Shown here: positions 1-8,240 of the stretch, piece after piece
Layout of the letters: every line of letters begins with the position of its first letter
Numbering within the stretch: position 1 is the first letter of the stretch
Assembly (NCBI GenBank): GCA_902490055.1
Contig: CABUCP010000028.1
Coordinates: forward strand, 1-14,149
Reading direction: 5' to 3'
DNA from: an uncultured Klebsiella sp.
GTDB taxonomy: Bacteria > Pseudomonadota > Gammaproteobacteria > Enterobacterales > Enterobacteriaceae
DNA length: 14,149 nt
The notes under the pieces: model-generated
Database searches by the model: none
Told to the model about the DNA's origin: nothing
What the model saw: the letters and a program-made list of their open reading frames with translations, nothing else
Program-made: the position numbers and the translations under genes

Positions 1-2827
1 CGAACAGCCGCTTTACGAGCACTGGGAAAAGCAGGGCTATTTCAAACCGAATGGTGATGAAAGCCAGGAGAGCTTCTGCATCATGATCCCGCCGCCGAAC
101 GTCACCGGCAGTTTGCATATGGGTCATGCCTTCCAGCAAACCATCATGGATACCATGATTCGCTACCAGCGCATGCAGGGCAAAAACACCCTGTGGCAGG
201 CGGGTACCGACCACGCGGGTATCGCCACCCAGATGGTGGTGGAGCGTAAGATTGCCGCTGAAGAAGGTAAAACCCGTCACGATTACGGTCGCGATGCCTT
301 CATCGACAAAATCTGGCAGTGGAAAGCGGAATCCGGCGGCACCATTACCCGTCAGATGCGCCGCCTCGGTAACTCCGTCGACTGGGAGCGCGAGCGCTTC
401 ACTATGGACGAAGGCCTGTCCAACGCCGTGAAAGAAGTCTTCGTTCGCCTGTACAAAGAGGACCTGATTTACCGCGGCAAGCGTCTGGTCAACTGGGACC
501 CGAAACTGCGCACCGCGATTTCCGACCTCGAAGTGGAAAACCGCGAATCGAAAGGTTCCATGTGGCACATCCGCTATCCGCTGGCCGATGGCGCGAAAAC
601 CGCTGATGGCAAAGATTACCTGGTGGTCGCCACCACTCGTCCGGAAACCCTGCTGGGCGATACCGGCGTGGCCGTTAACCCGGAAGATCCGCGCTACAAA
701 GACCTGATCGGTAAATTCGTGGTGCTGCCGCTGGTTAACCGCCGCATTCCTATCGTTGGCGACGAACACGCCGATATGGAAAAAGGCACCGGCTGCGTGA
801 AGATCACCCCGGCGCACGACTTTAACGACTACGAAGTTGGCCGCCGTCACCAGCTGCCGATGATCAACATTCTGACCTTTGATGGCGACATCCGCGAAAG
901 CGCGGAAGTGTACGACACCAAAGGCAACGAATCCGACGTCTATTCCAACGAGATCCCGGCAGAGTTCCAGAAGATGGAACGTTTTGCCGCGCGTAAAGCA
1001 ATGGTTGCCGCCGTTGACGCGCTGGGCCTGCTGGAAGAGATCAAACCGCACGACCTGACCGTGCCTTACGGCGATCGCGGCGGCGTGGTTATCGAACCGA
1101 TGCTGACCGACCAGTGGTACGTGCGTGCGGACGTGCTGGCCAAACCGGCGGTGGAAGCCGTTGAGAACGGCGACATCCAGTTCGTGCCGAAGCAGTACGA
1201 AAACATGTACTTCTCCTGGATGCGCGATATTCAGGACTGGTGCATTTCCCGCCAGCTGTGGTGGGGTCACCGTATCCCGGCATGGTACGACGATCAGGGC
1301 AACGTCTACGTTGGCCGCACCGAAGACGAAGTGCGTCAGGAAAATAATCTCGGTGCCGACGTTGCGCTGCGTCAGGACGAAGACGTTCTGGATACCTGGT
1401 TCTCTTCCGCGCTGTGGACCTTCTCCACCCTCGGCTGGCCGGAAAACACCGACGCGCTGCGCCAGTTCCACCCGACCAGCGTGATGGTTTCCGGCTTCGA
1501 CATCATCTTCTTCTGGATCGCCCGCATGATCATGATGACCATGCACTTCATCAAAGATGAAAACGGCAAGCCGCAGGTTCCGTTTAAAACCGTCTACATG
1601 ACCGGTCTTATCCGCGACGACGAAGGCCAGAAGATGTCCAAATCCAAGGGCAACGTCATTGACCCGCTGGATATGGTTGACGGCATCGCTCTGCCGGATC
1701 TGCTGGAGAAACGTACCGGCAACATGATGCAGCCGCAGCTGGCGGAGAAAATCCGCAAGCGCACCGAGAAGCAGTTCCCGAACGGCATCGAGCCGCACGG
1801 CACCGACGCCCTGCGTTTCACCCTGGCGGCGCTGGCCTCTACCGGCCGCGACATCAACTGGGATATGAAACGTCTGGAAGGCTACCGTAACTTCTGTAAC
1901 AAACTGTGGAACGCCAGCCGCTTCGTGCTGATGAACACTGAAGATCAGGATTGCGGCTTCAACGGCGGCGAGATGGTGCTGTCCCTGGCTGACCGCTGGA
2001 TCCTGGCTGAATTCAATCAGACCGTAAAAGCATACCGCGAAGCGCTGGATAACTTCCGCTTCGATATCGCCGCGGGCATTCTGTACGAGTTCACCTGGAA
2101 CCAGTTCTGCGACTGGTATCTTGAGCTGACCAAGCCGGTAATGAACGGTGGCAGCGAGGCGGAACTGCGCGGCACTCGCCATACGCTGGTCACCGTGCTG
2201 GAAGGTTTACTGCGCCTGGCGCATCCAATCATCCCGTTCATCACCGAAACCATCTGGCAGCGCGTGAAGGTCATTTGCGGTATTAACGCTGACACCATCA
2301 TGCTACAGCCGTTCCCGCAGTACGATGCGGCCCAGGTTGATGAAGCAGCGCTGGCCGATACCGAATGGCTGAAGCAGGCGATCGTCGCCGTACGTAACAT
2401 CCGTGCGGAAATGAACATCGCCCCGGGTAAACCGCTGGAACTGCTGCTGCGCGGCTGCAGCAAAGATGCCGAGCGTCGCGTTAACGACAACCGCAGCTTC
2501 CTGCTGAACCTGGCGCGCCTGGAAAGCATCACCGTACTGCCTGCCGATGATAAAGGTCCGGTTTCCGTGACTAAGATTATCGACGGTGCCGAACTGCTGA
2601 TCCCGATGGCTGGCCTCATCAATAAAGAAGATGAGCTGGCGCGTCTGGCGAAAGAAGTCACAAAAATCGAAGGTGAGATTGGCCGTATCGAAAGCAAGCT
2701 GTCCAACGAAGGCTTTGTGGCCCGCGCGCCGGAAGCGGTTATCGCCAAAGAGCGCGAGAAGCTGGAAGGTTATGCGGAAGCGAAAGCGAAACTGATTGAA
2801 CAGCAGGCGGTGATCGCCGCGCTGTAA
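1..2827 (+). CDS. valS: Valine--tRNA ligase (ValRS), 5'-truncated by the window edge
   Basis: Cytoplasmic class I aminoacyl-tRNA synthetase that charges tRNA-Val and hydrolyses mischarged Thr-tRNA-Val. The reading frame is open from base 2 (EQPLYEHW...) to a TAA at 2825-2827, giving 941 codons. The E. coli enzyme has 951 residues and the match begins at its residue 11, so only the first ten codons lie outside, and base 1 is the last base of codon 10. In full-length numbering the HIGH-type signature ([12 protein letters not shown]) is at about 41-52 and KMSKS at 554-558. The editing-domain segment TTRPET starts at 221, so Thr222, where E. coli editing mutants are known, is intact. The C-terminal 70 or so residues are charged and heptad-like, as expected for the tRNA-binding coiled coil. 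An internal ATG at 83 is not the start. The gene ends at a hairpin terminator seven bases on. Identity is essentially certain. Confidence 0.98.
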   Translation, partial: EQPLYEHWEKQGYFKPNGDESQESFCIMIPPPNVTGSLHMGHAFQQTIMDTMIRYQRMQGKNTLWQAGTDHAGIATQMVVERKIAAEEGKTRHDYGRDAFIDKIWQWKAESGGTITRQMRRLGNSVDWERERFTMDEGLSNAVKEVFVRLYKEDLIYRGKRLVNWDPKLRTAISDLEVENRESKGSMWHIRYPLADGAKTADGKDYLVVATTRPETLLGDTGVAVNPEDPRYKDLIGKFVVLPLVNRRIPIVGDEHADMEKGTGCVKITPAHDFNDYEVGRRHQLPMINILTFDGDIRESAEVYDTKGNESDVYSNEIPAEFQKMERFAARKAMVAAVDALGLLEEIKPHDLTVPYGDRGGVVIEPMLTDQWYVRADVLAKPAVEAVENGDIQFVPKQYENMYFSWMRDIQDWCISRQLWWGHRIPAWYDDQGNVYVGRTEDEVRQENNLGADVALRQDEDVLDTWFSSALWTFSTLGWPENTDALRQFHPTSVMVSGFDIIFFWIARMIMMTMHFIKDENGKPQVPFKTVYMTGLIRDDEGQKMSKSKGNVIDPLDMVDGIALPDLLEKRTGNMMQPQLAEKIRKRTEKQFPNGIEPHGTDALRFTLAALASTGRDINWDMKRLEGYRNFCNKLWNASRFVLMNTEDQDCGFNGGEMVLSLADRWILAEFNQTVKAYREALDNFRFDIAAGILYEFTWNQFCDWYLELTKPVMNGGSEAELRGTRHTLVTVLEGLLRLAHPIIPFITETIWQRVKVICGINADTIMLQPFPQYDAAQVDEAALADTEWLKQAIVAVRNIRAEMNIAPGKPLELLLRGCSKDAERRVNDNRSFLLNLARLESITVLPADDKGPVSVTKIIDGAELLIPMAGLINKEDELARLAKEVTKIEGEIGRIESKLSNEGFVARAPEAVIAKEREKLEGYAEAKAKLIEQQAVIAAL

Positions 2828-2833
2828 TCCCCC

Positions 2834-2868
2834 CGCCCCTTATCCCATCCGATAAGGGGCGTAATTTT
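2834..2868 (+). terminator. Intrinsic terminator of valS
   Basis: A perfect 11-bp stem (CGCCCCTTATC at 2834-2844 pairing with 2851-2861) encloses a six-base loop and is followed by TAATTTT. It lies directly after the valS stop codon and separates valS from yjgM. Confidence 0.88.
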
Positions 2869-2883
2869 ATGAAAGATCCTCGC

Positions 2884-2913
2884 TTGCACTCTCCCCTCTC
2901 GCAGTGTTATTAA
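2884..2913 (+). promoter_or_regulatory. Weak candidate promoter for yjgM
   Basis: TTGCAC (2884-2889) and TATTAA (2908-2913) are separated by 18 bp. The -35 match is poor (3/6) and the -10 moderate (4/6). The valS terminator upstream means yjgM needs its own promoter somewhere in this roughly 80-bp gap, which is the main reason for listing it. Confidence 0.25.
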
Positions 2914-2950
2914 CAACACCATCCGTCATTATTTCGTAATGAGTCTTCAA

Positions 2951-3454
2951 ATGAATACGAGCGCAACCTTAACGCTATCCCTGCGCCGCATCACGGCCAA
3001 TGATAATCCGGCGATTGCCAACGTTATCCGCCATGTGTCCGCAGAATACGGCCTGACCGCCGATAAAGGCTATACGGTAGCCGACCCAAATCTGGATGAA
3101 CTCTATGAACTTTATAGCCAGCCGGGATCCGCCTATTGGGTTGTTGAGCAGAATGGCGAAGTGGTCGGCGGCGGCGGCGTTGCCCCACTCTCGTGCAGCG
3201 AATCCGATATCTGCGAGCTGCAGAAAATGTATTTTATGACCTCGGCGCGCGGCCAGGGCCTGGCGAAAAAGCTGGCGCTGCTGGCGATGGATCACGCCCG
3301 CGAACAGGGTTTTAAACGCTGTTATCTTGAAACCACGGCGTTTCTGAAAGAAGCGATTGGCCTGTATGAACATTTGGGATTTGAGCATATCGACGAGCCG
3401 CTGGGCTGCACCGGCCACGTCGATTGTGAAGTGCGGATGTTAAAAACGCTGTAA
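2951..3454 (+). CDS. yjgM: GNAT-family N-acetyltransferase YjgM
   Basis: Predicted cytoplasmic acetyl-CoA-dependent N-acetyltransferase; as far as I know the substrate of this family member is not established. From the ATG at 2951 the protein has 167 residues, the length I recall for E. coli YjgM, and it shares long stretches with it ([29 protein letters not shown]). The acetyl-CoA-binding motif A of GNAT proteins is visible as RGQGLAKK at about residues 100-107, and motif B as LYEHLGF near 138-144. An in-frame ATG at 2939 would add MSLQ; I prefer 2951 because the family N-terminus fits and a weak TGAG sits 7-10 bases upstream, but neither start has a strong Shine-Dalgarno sequence. The gene stands alone between the valS terminator and a REP cluster and converges on miaE. 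Confidence 0.9.
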   Translation: MNTSATLTLSLRRITANDNPAIANVIRHVSAEYGLTADKGYTVADPNLDELYELYSQPGSAYWVVEQNGEVVGGGGVAPLSCSESDICELQKMYFMTSARGQGLAKKLALLAMDHAREQGFKRCYLETTAFLKEAIGLYEHLGFEHIDEPLGCTGHVDCEVRMLKTL

Positions 3455-3473
3455 TTCTTCAATACCGCGGGCG

Positions 3474-3545
3474 TCCCCGGTGGCGCTGCGCTTACCGGGG
3501 CTACAGTTCGGTAGCCCGGCTAAGCGTTGCGCGAGCCGGGGCTAC
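3474..3545. repeat. Inverted pair of REP-like palindromes (BIME-type)
   Basis: Unit one: CCCCGGT (3475-3481) pairs with ACCGGGG (3494-3500) around a GGCGCTGCGCTT-type loop, followed by CTAC. Unit two lies in the opposite orientation: GTAGCCCGGCT (3511-3521) pairs with 3534-3545 with one bulged G. The GTAGCCCGG arms and GCG-rich loops are typical of enterobacterial REP/PU elements. The pair lies between the convergent 3' ends of yjgM and miaE, and the outer edge of unit two supplies the miaE stop codon (complement of 3542-3544). Likely roles are mRNA 3'-end stabilisation and bidirectional termination. Confidence 0.8.
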
Positions 3546-4306
3546 GGCGCCGTCGGCACGCCGCTGTGGAAGCGGAACTCAGCCTCCGGGCGGAGGATTA
3601 ATGCCGCTTCCGCCTCGCCAAGCTGGCGTACGCGCTCGCTGATATCTTCGCCGGCGATTTTCTGCGCCAGATCGAGATAATCCTGATAATGACGCGCCTC
3701 GGAGCGCAGCAGCGACAGATAAAATTTCTGCAGTTCATCATCAAGCCACGGCGCCAGCGCGGCAAAGCGTTCGCAGGATCGCGCCTCGATATAGGCGCCG
3801 CAAATCAGCTTATCAATCAGCATCACCGGTTCGTGCGACCGCACCTCCCGGCGCATACCGCGGGCATAATTGCTGGCGGTGATTTTGACGTAAGGGATGT
3901 CGCGCGCCAGCATGATCTCACGCACCTGCCAGAAATGATGCAGCTCCTCTTTAATCAGCAAAATCATGCTATCGAGCAACTGACCGCCCCACGGATCGTC
4001 GGTCTGCGGCATCGCGCTTTTGTTGATCCGCTTATGCAGGGCGACGAAATCCGGCTCCGGCCCGCGGCGATAGGTAAAGTCTTCGTACGGCTTCAGGCAT
4101 TCGAGCAGCTCGTCAGCGCCGTCTTTATCAGCCACGTAGCGGCGCACCAGCAGCATGGCATTCTGCGCCGCTTTTAGCTCGCAGACCATGTGGTCGGTCA
4201 GCAGCAGCGGCAGGTTTTGCGGTTTGCGCGCTTCGTCAATCCACGCCTGCGGCGTCGGGCAGTGGAGGAAATCTAAAATTGGGGAGAGTATTTGCGGGTA
4301 ATCCAT
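3542..4306 (-). CDS. miaE: tRNA 2-methylthio-N6-isopentenyladenosine-37 hydroxylase MiaE
   Basis: Diiron monooxygenase that hydroxylates the isopentenyl side chain of ms2i6A37 to ms2io6A37 in tRNAs reading UNN codons, after MiaA and MiaB have acted. The 254-residue protein matches the all-helical, ferritin-like MiaE family. Candidate iron ligands are E43 (CELKAAQ), E121 and H124 (EELHHFWQV), E174 (YIEARSCERF), and E203 and H206 (SEARHYQDY). The paired ExxH motifs are the hallmark of the fold. The ATG at 4306 has GGAG five bases upstream (complement of 4312-4315). The gene lies 80 bp behind rraB on the same strand, so it may be read from the rraB promoter. The C-terminal GVPTAP tail is encoded next to, and its stop within, a REP unit. 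E. coli K-12 lacks miaE and Salmonella has it. Confidence 0.93.
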   Translation of the reverse strand: MDYPQILSPILDFLHCPTPQAWIDEARKPQNLPLLLTDHMVCELKAAQNAMLLVRRYVADKDGADELLECLKPYEDFTYRRGPEPDFVALHKRINKSAMPQTDDPWGGQLLDSMILLIKEELHHFWQVREIMLARDIPYVKITASNYARGMRREVRSHEPVMLIDKLICGAYIEARSCERFAALAPWLDDELQKFYLSLLRSEARHYQDYLDLAQKIAGEDISERVRQLGEAEAALILRPEAEFRFHSGVPTAP

Positions 4307-4342
4307 TGAAGCTCCAGACTATACCCTATTCAGGACGGGTAT

Positions 4343-4366
4343 ATACGGCGGCAGGCGCCGCCGTAT
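4343..4366. repeat. Perfect hairpin between rraB and miaE
   Basis: A 10-bp perfect stem (ATACGGCGGC at 4343-4352 with GCCGCCGTAT at 4357-4366) has a four-base loop. It sits in the 80-bp gap between rraB and miaE, both read leftward. Neither flank has a convincing U-tract, so a complete intrinsic terminator is doubtful. It could trim or protect the rraB 3' end and reduce read-through into miaE. Confidence 0.55.
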
Positions 4367-4386
4367 CCGTTTACGCCGTACACGAC

Positions 4387-4812
4387 TTAGTGGCGTACGC
4401 CGGTGTCGTCTTCGTCAATTAAATCTTCGTCATCTTCGCCGTCATCGTCTTCGCCGTTCGGGTCTTCATAGTAGGTACCCCAACCGTCATACTCGACTTC
4501 GAATTTTTCCGCGAGGTTCATCAGCTGTTCAACCTGAGCATCGATAAGCTCGGCGTTCAGCGCGCTTTCGCTCAGGATGTCGCAGCAAATGACCACTTCG
4601 CCTTCTTCGACTTCCAGCTCTTCCGGCTCGGTGACTTCATAACCCATTTTGAAGGCCTCTACCGCCACTTTTTCCAACGTTTCGAAATCGTCGGCAGAGA
4701 GATGATGCTCAATGGTGTACAGCGCGTCCGGATCGCTGCCGTCTTCGAGCAGCTCTTCGATAATCAGACGCGTTTCCTCACGCTGTTCTTCCAGTAGTTC
4801 CTGATTTGCCAT
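4387..4812 (-). CDS. rraB: Regulator of RNase E activity B (RraB)
   Basis: Cytoplasmic protein inhibitor of the RNase E degradosome. In E. coli RraB binds the C-terminal scaffold half of RNase E and alters which transcripts are cleaved. The product has 141 residues (about 138 in E. coli). It begins [18 protein letters not shown], carries the conserved [16 protein letters not shown] and [16 protein letters not shown] segments, and ends in a very acidic tail (runs of D/E before GVRH), as in the family. I start at the ATG at 4812, which has GAGGAA six bases upstream (complement of 4819-4824). A further in-frame ATG at 4923 would add 37 basic residues unlike the family and run through the ARG boxes, so I reject it. 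The gene is divergent from argI and is followed by miaE. Confidence 0.95.
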   Translation of the reverse strand: MANQELLEEQREETRLIIEELLEDGSDPDALYTIEHHLSADDFETLEKVAVEAFKMGYEVTEPEELEVEEGEVVICCDILSESALNAELIDAQVEQLMNLAEKFEVEYDGWGTYYEDPNGEDDDGEDDEDLIDEDDTGVRH

Positions 4813-4905
4813 GGCTCGTTCCTCATAATGTGCGGCAGATACTTCTATTGTCACATACCGCCGTGATTGCCTCCACCTTCTGTGTAAAAGATTTCTTATC
4901 TGGGG

Positions 4906-4934
4906 TTGCAAATGAATATTCATACATATAAAGT
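4906..4934 (+). promoter_or_regulatory. argI promoter
   Basis: The candidate -35 is TTGCAA at 4906-4911. The -10 region is TATAAA at 4927-4932 (15-bp spacing) or the overlapping TAAAGT at 4929-4934 (17-bp spacing). The layout parallels the E. coli argI promoter as I remember it. Both elements are overlapped by ARG boxes, which fits repression by steric exclusion. The exact -10 choice is uncertain. Confidence 0.65.
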
Positions 4935-4949
4935 GAATTTTAATTCAAT
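4911..4949. promoter_or_regulatory. Tandem ArgR operators (ARG boxes)
   Basis: Two 18-bp sites are separated by 3 bp. The distal box at 4911-4928 has TGAAT-N4-ATACA, one mismatch in the right arm. The proximal box at 4932-4949 has TGAAT-TTTA-ATTCA, a perfect match to the core. Paired boxes with 2-3 bp spacing bind one ArgR hexamer with L-arginine. They overlap the argI promoter and lie in the shared rraB/argI interval. Confidence 0.92.
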
Positions 4950-4975
4950 AGTGGCGTTAGCCAGGTGAGGGAATT

Positions 4976-5980
4976 ATGTCCGCGTTATATCAGAAGCATT
5001 TCTTGAGATTACTGGATTTTACTGCTGCAGAAATTACCGGCCTGGTCGATCTGGCCGCGCAATTAAAAGCCGATAAGAAAAACGGCATCGAAGCCCAGAA
5101 ACTAACGGGCAAAAACATCGCGCTCATCTTCGAAAAAGACTCCACCCGCACACGATGCTCTTTCGAAGTTGCCGCTTACGATCAGGGCGCGCGCGTGACC
5201 TATCTCGGTTCCAGCGGCAGCCAGATCGGCCACAAAGAATCGATGAAAGATACCGCCCGCGTGCTGGGCCGCATGTATGACGGTATTCAGTACCGCGGCT
5301 ACGGTCAGGAGCTGGTGGAAACCTTAGCGCAATACGCCGGCGTGCCGGTGTGGAACGGCCTGACCGATGAATTCCACCCAACCCAGCTGCTGGCCGATCT
5401 GCTGACCATGAAAGAGCATTTGCCGGGTAAAGCGTTTCATGAGATGACGCTGGTCTACGCCGGCGACGCGCGTAACAACATGGGTAACTCTATGCTGGAA
5501 GCCGCCGCGTTGACCGGGCTGGATCTGCGCCTGGTGGCGCCGAAAGCCTGCTGGCCGGAAGAGGGTTTAGTCGCCGAATGCACTGCGCTGGCGAAAAAGC
5601 ACGGCGGCAATATTACCCTGACGGAAGATATCGCCGCGGGGGTAAAAGGCGCCGATTTCATCTATACCGACGTGTGGGTATCGATGGGCGAGCCGAAAGA
5701 GAAATGGGCGGAGCGTATCGCCCTGCTGCGCGGCTATCAGGTGAATAAAGCGATGATGCAGTTAACCGGCAACCCGCAGGTGAAATTCCTCCATTGTCTG
5801 CCAGCGTTCCACGACGACCAGACCACCCTCGGCAAGCAGATGGCGGCGGAGTATGGGCTGCACGGCGGCATGGAAGTCACCGACGAGGTATTTGAATCTC
5901 CGGCGAGCATCGTCTTCGATCAGGCGGAAAACCGCATGCACACCATCAAGGCAGTGATGGTGGCGACGCTTGGAAAATAG
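4976..5980 (+). CDS. argI: Ornithine carbamoyltransferase chain I
   Basis: Converts carbamoyl phosphate and L-ornithine to L-citrulline and phosphate, the sixth step of arginine synthesis; a cytoplasmic homotrimer. The 334-residue product has the length of E. coli ArgI and matches it closely. The carbamoyl-phosphate loop STRTR is at 56-60, HPTQ at 134-137, the ornithine-binding motif DVWVSMG at 231-237, and the catalytic HCLP at 272-275. All are intact. The ATG at 4976 has a GAGGG Shine-Dalgarno sequence at 4967-4971. Expression should be repressed by arginine through the two ARG boxes over its promoter. It is a single-gene unit ending at a REP-like hairpin and converging on tabA. K-12 carries a second copy (argF); whether this organism does cannot be seen here, so the name could equally be argF in single-copy species. 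Confidence 0.96.
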   Translation: MSALYQKHFLRLLDFTAAEITGLVDLAAQLKADKKNGIEAQKLTGKNIALIFEKDSTRTRCSFEVAAYDQGARVTYLGSSGSQIGHKESMKDTARVLGRMYDGIQYRGYGQELVETLAQYAGVPVWNGLTDEFHPTQLLADLLTMKEHLPGKAFHEMTLVYAGDARNNMGNSMLEAAALTGLDLRLVAPKACWPEEGLVAECTALAKKHGGNITLTEDIAAGVKGADFIYTDVWVSMGEPKEKWAERIALLRGYQVNKAMMQLTGNPQVKFLHCLPAFHDDQTTLGKQMAAEYGLHGGMEVTDEVFESPASIVFDQAENRMHTIKAVMVATLGK

Positions 5981-5991
5981 CCATTAACCAC

Positions 5992-6034
5992 GGTAGGTTC
6001 CCGGATAGCGCTATGCGTATCCGGGCTACCCGTT

Positions 6035-6035
<1 letters not shown>
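5992..6035. repeat. REP-like palindrome between argI and tabA, possible terminator
   Basis: GGTAG (5992-5996) and CCCGGATA (6000-6007) pair with TATCCGGG (6018-6025) and CTACC (6026-6030), with a three-base GTT bulge on the left arm and a GCGCTATGCG loop. CGTTTT follows on the plus strand, so it can act as the argI terminator. The GGTAG...CCCGG arms resemble the REP units near 3500. It ends only a few bases before the tabA stop codon. Confidence 0.75.
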
Positions 6036-6514
<479 letters not shown>

Positions 6515-6525
6515 TCATTTTTGTT

Positions 6526-6531
6526 TTTATA
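6526..6531 (-). promoter_or_regulatory. Candidate -10 element for tabA
   Basis: On the minus strand TATAAA (complement of 6526-6531) lies about 40 bases before the tabA ATG, followed by an A-rich leader. No good -35 hexamer is seen 16-18 bp upstream, so this is weak and might depend on an activator. Confidence 0.3.
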
Positions 6532-6626
6532 CGCCGCTTAGCGCTGCCATACCACATTTTTATCGCGGTTTTTTGCGCTGACGCAGCCTTCACAGGCAAA
6601 CGTTTCCCTGATTGTGGATTAATCGC

Positions 6627-6667
6627 TTGATTGCTCATCAAAGCTGCGTATAATGCCAGCCGTTTTG
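6627..6667 (+). promoter_or_regulatory. pyrL-pyrBI promoter and initially transcribed region
   Basis: TTGATT (6627-6632), a 16-bp spacer and a consensus TATAAT (6649-6654). Counting the same distance as in E. coli pyrBI places the start near 6662, where the transcript would begin GUUUUG. E. coli starts AAUUUG and uses UTP-dependent slippage at that U-run. The T-run at 6663-6666 could serve the same purpose. Confidence 0.8.
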
Positions 6668-6679
6668 CCGGGAGGAAAT

Positions 6680-6787
6680 ATGGCCAATTGCGTACGACAT
6701 TGCTGTGTCTTACCGCGTCTGAAAGCAGACGCTGGCCTGGCGTTTTTCTTTCCGTTGCTCAATGAATTCTCGAAGCCCCTTATTTAA
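6680..6787 (+). CDS. pyrL: pyrBI operon leader peptide
   Basis: A 35-codon leader ORF starting MANCVRHCCVLPRL, with a strong GGAGG Shine-Dalgarno sequence at 6671-6675. It corresponds to E. coli PyrL (MVQCVRHFVLPRL...) in position and sequence, including the FFFPL stretch encoded over the U-rich pause region. Its role is regulatory: when UTP is low RNA polymerase pauses in the U-rich tract, the translating ribosome catches up, and its presence over the terminator prevents hairpin formation so pyrBI is transcribed. The stop codon (6785-6787) lies within the attenuator hairpin itself, whereas the 44-codon E. coli leader, as I recall, reads through it. The peptide itself probably has no function. 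Confidence 0.9.
   Translation: MANCVRHCCVLPRLKADAGLAFFFPLLNEFSKPLI
6715..6751 (+). promoter_or_regulatory. Transcription pause hairpin and U-rich tract in the pyrL leader
   Basis: A perfect 7-bp stem (GCGTCTG 6715-6721 with CAGACGC 6726-6732) has loop AAAG and is followed ten bases later by a T-rich run from 6743 to 6751 (TTTTTCTTT). This is the expected position of the UTP-sensitive pause in pyrBI attenuation. Confidence 0.75.
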
Positions 6788-6801
6788 GGGGCTTTTTTTT
6801 T
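6773..6801 (+). terminator. pyrBI attenuator (intrinsic terminator)
   Basis: AAGCCCCTTA (6773-6782) is perfectly complementary to TAAGGGGCTT (6785-6794), forming a GC-rich stem with a tight loop, followed by nine T residues (6793-6801). It precedes the pyrB ATG by 22 bases and overlaps the end of pyrL. Confidence 0.95.
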
Positions 6802-6823
6802 GCTCAGGCGTCAGGAGATAAGC

Positions 6824-7759
6824 ATGGCTAACCCGCTGTATCAAAAACATATCATTTCCATAAACGATCTCAGCCGCGGAGACCTCGAACTGGTGCTGGC
6901 GACGGCAGCAAAGCTGAAAGCCAATCCGCAACCAGAGCTGCTGAAGCATAAGGTTATCGCCAGCTGTTTCTTTGAAGCCTCGACCCGTACCCGCCTCTCT
7001 TTTGAAACCGCCATGCACCGCCTCGGCGCCAGCGTTGTCGGCTTCTCCGACAGCAGCAACACCTCGCTTGGTAAGAAAGGCGAAACCCTGGCCGACACCA
7101 TTTCGGTTATCAGCACCTACGTCGACGCCATCGTTATGCGTCACCCGCAGGAAGGCGCCGCGCGCCTGGCGACAGAATTCTCCGGCGGCATTCCAATTCT
7201 CAACGCCGGCGACGGCGCCAACCAGCATCCGACGCAAACCCTGCTCGACCTGTTCACTATTCAGGAAACTCAGGGCCGCCTTGAGAACCTGAACGTCGCG
7301 ATGGTTGGCGACCTGAAATATGGCCGCACCGTGCACTCGCTGACCCAGGCGCTGGCCAAATTCACCGGCAACCGCTTCTACTTCATCGCCCCGGATGCGC
7401 TGGCGATGCCGCAGTACATTCTCGATATGCTGGACGAAAAAGGCATCGCCTGGAGCCTGCATAGCGCCATCGACGAAGTGATGGCCGAGGTCGACATTCT
7501 GTACATGACCCGCGTACAGAAAGAGCGCCTGGACCCGTCGGAATACGCCAACGTGAAGGCGCAGTTCGTCCTGCGCGCCGCGGATCTCGAAGGCGCGCGC
7601 GCCAACATGAAGGTACTGCACCCGCTGCCGCGCGTTGATGAAATCACCACCGATGTCGATAAAACGCCGCACGCCTGGTACTTCCAACAGGCCGGCAACG
7701 GCATCTTCGCCCGCCAGGCGTTACTGGCACTGGTACTGAATAACGAGCTGGCACTGTAA
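6824..7759 (+). CDS. pyrB: Aspartate carbamoyltransferase catalytic subunit
   Basis: Catalyses carbamoyl phosphate plus L-aspartate to N-carbamoyl-L-aspartate, the committed step of de novo pyrimidine synthesis. It forms the dodecameric ATCase (two catalytic trimers, three regulatory dimers) with PyrI. The product has 311 residues like E. coli PyrB. Counting the initial Met, the active-site STRTR is at 53-57, K85 in the 80s loop (SLGKKGE), H135 in HPTQ, R168 (KYGRTV), R230 and Q232 (TRVQKER), and HPLPR at 266-270, all intact. The ATG at 6824 has AGGAG six bases upstream (6813-6817). A TTG at 6800 would lie inside the attenuator T-tract and is rejected. It is controlled by the pyrL attenuator and is followed 13 bp later by pyrI. 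Confidence 0.98.
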   Translation: MANPLYQKHIISINDLSRGDLELVLATAAKLKANPQPELLKHKVIASCFFEASTRTRLSFETAMHRLGASVVGFSDSSNTSLGKKGETLADTISVISTYVDAIVMRHPQEGAARLATEFSGGIPILNAGDGANQHPTQTLLDLFTIQETQGRLENLNVAMVGDLKYGRTVHSLTQALAKFTGNRFYFIAPDALAMPQYILDMLDEKGIAWSLHSAIDEVMAEVDILYMTRVQKERLDPSEYANVKAQFVLRAADLEGARANMKVLHPLPRVDEITTDVDKTPHAWYFQQAGNGIFARQALLALVLNNELAL

Positions 7760-7772
7760 GGGGGAATGAGAG

Positions 7773-8234
7773 ATGACACACGATAATAAACTGCAAGTAG
7801 AAGCCATTAAACGCGGCACCGTAATCGACCATATCCCGGCGCAGATCGGCTTCAAGCTCTTAACCCTGTTCAAACTGACCGAAACCGACCAGCGCATCAC
7901 CATCGGCCTGAACCTGCCGTCCGGTGAGATGGGGCGCAAAGATTTGATCAAAATCGAGAATACCTTCCTGACCGACGAGCAAGTCAATCAGCTGGCGCTG
8001 TATGCGCCGGAAGCGACGGTGAACCGCATCGACGATTACGAAGTGGTGGGCAAATCCCGCCCGAGCCTGCCGGAGCGTATCGACAGCGTGCTGGTCTGCC
8101 CGAACAGCAACTGTATCAGCCACGCTGAACCGGTTTCCTCGAGTTTTGCAGTGAAAAAACGCGCCGATGACATCGCACTCAAATGCAAATACTGTGAAAA
8201 AGAGTTTTCCCATTATGTGGTGCTGGCCAACTAA
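7773..8234 (+). CDS. pyrI: Aspartate carbamoyltransferase regulatory subunit
   Basis: Regulatory chain of ATCase: binds CTP/UTP (inhibition) and ATP (activation) in its N-terminal allosteric domain and contacts PyrB through a C-terminal zinc domain. The product has 153 residues, the same as E. coli. All four zinc cysteines are present at 109, 114, 138 and 141 (CPNSNC and CKYC). The N-terminal effector-site segment ([18 protein letters not shown]) and the [20 protein letters not shown] stretch are conserved. A GGGGGAA ribosome site at 7760-7766 lies six bases before the ATG. It is the last gene of the pyrLBI operon; no clear intrinsic terminator follows before the ridA promoter. Confidence 0.98.
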   Translation: MTHDNKLQVEAIKRGTVIDHIPAQIGFKLLTLFKLTETDQRITIGLNLPSGEMGRKDLIKIENTFLTDEQVNQLALYAPEATVNRIDDYEVVGKSRPSLPERIDSVLVCPNSNCISHAEPVSSSFAVKKRADDIALKCKYCEKEFSHYVVLAN

Positions 8235-8240
8235 TTGCGG

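Noticed and set aside
2017..2748. 243-codon open frame antisense to valS
   Set aside because: Ser/Arg-rich translation with no family resemblance; explained by codon bias of the intact valS frame.
4813..4923. 37-residue N-terminal extension of RraB from an upstream ATG
   Set aside because: The extension is basic and unlike the family, would run through the ARG-box region, and the ATG at 4812 has the proper GAGGAA ribosome site and family N-terminus MAN.
6800..6823. TTG start adding eight residues to PyrB
   Set aside because: It would start inside the attenuator T-tract; ATG 6824 gives the exact 311-residue family length and has AGGAG six bases upstream.
6710..7687. 325-codon open frame on the minus strand opposite pyrB
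   Set aside because: It lies entirely antisense to the well-supported pyrL/pyrB sequence, has a low-complexity arginine/glycine/valine-rich translation with no recognisable motif, and is a usual shadow of GC-rich coding DNA.
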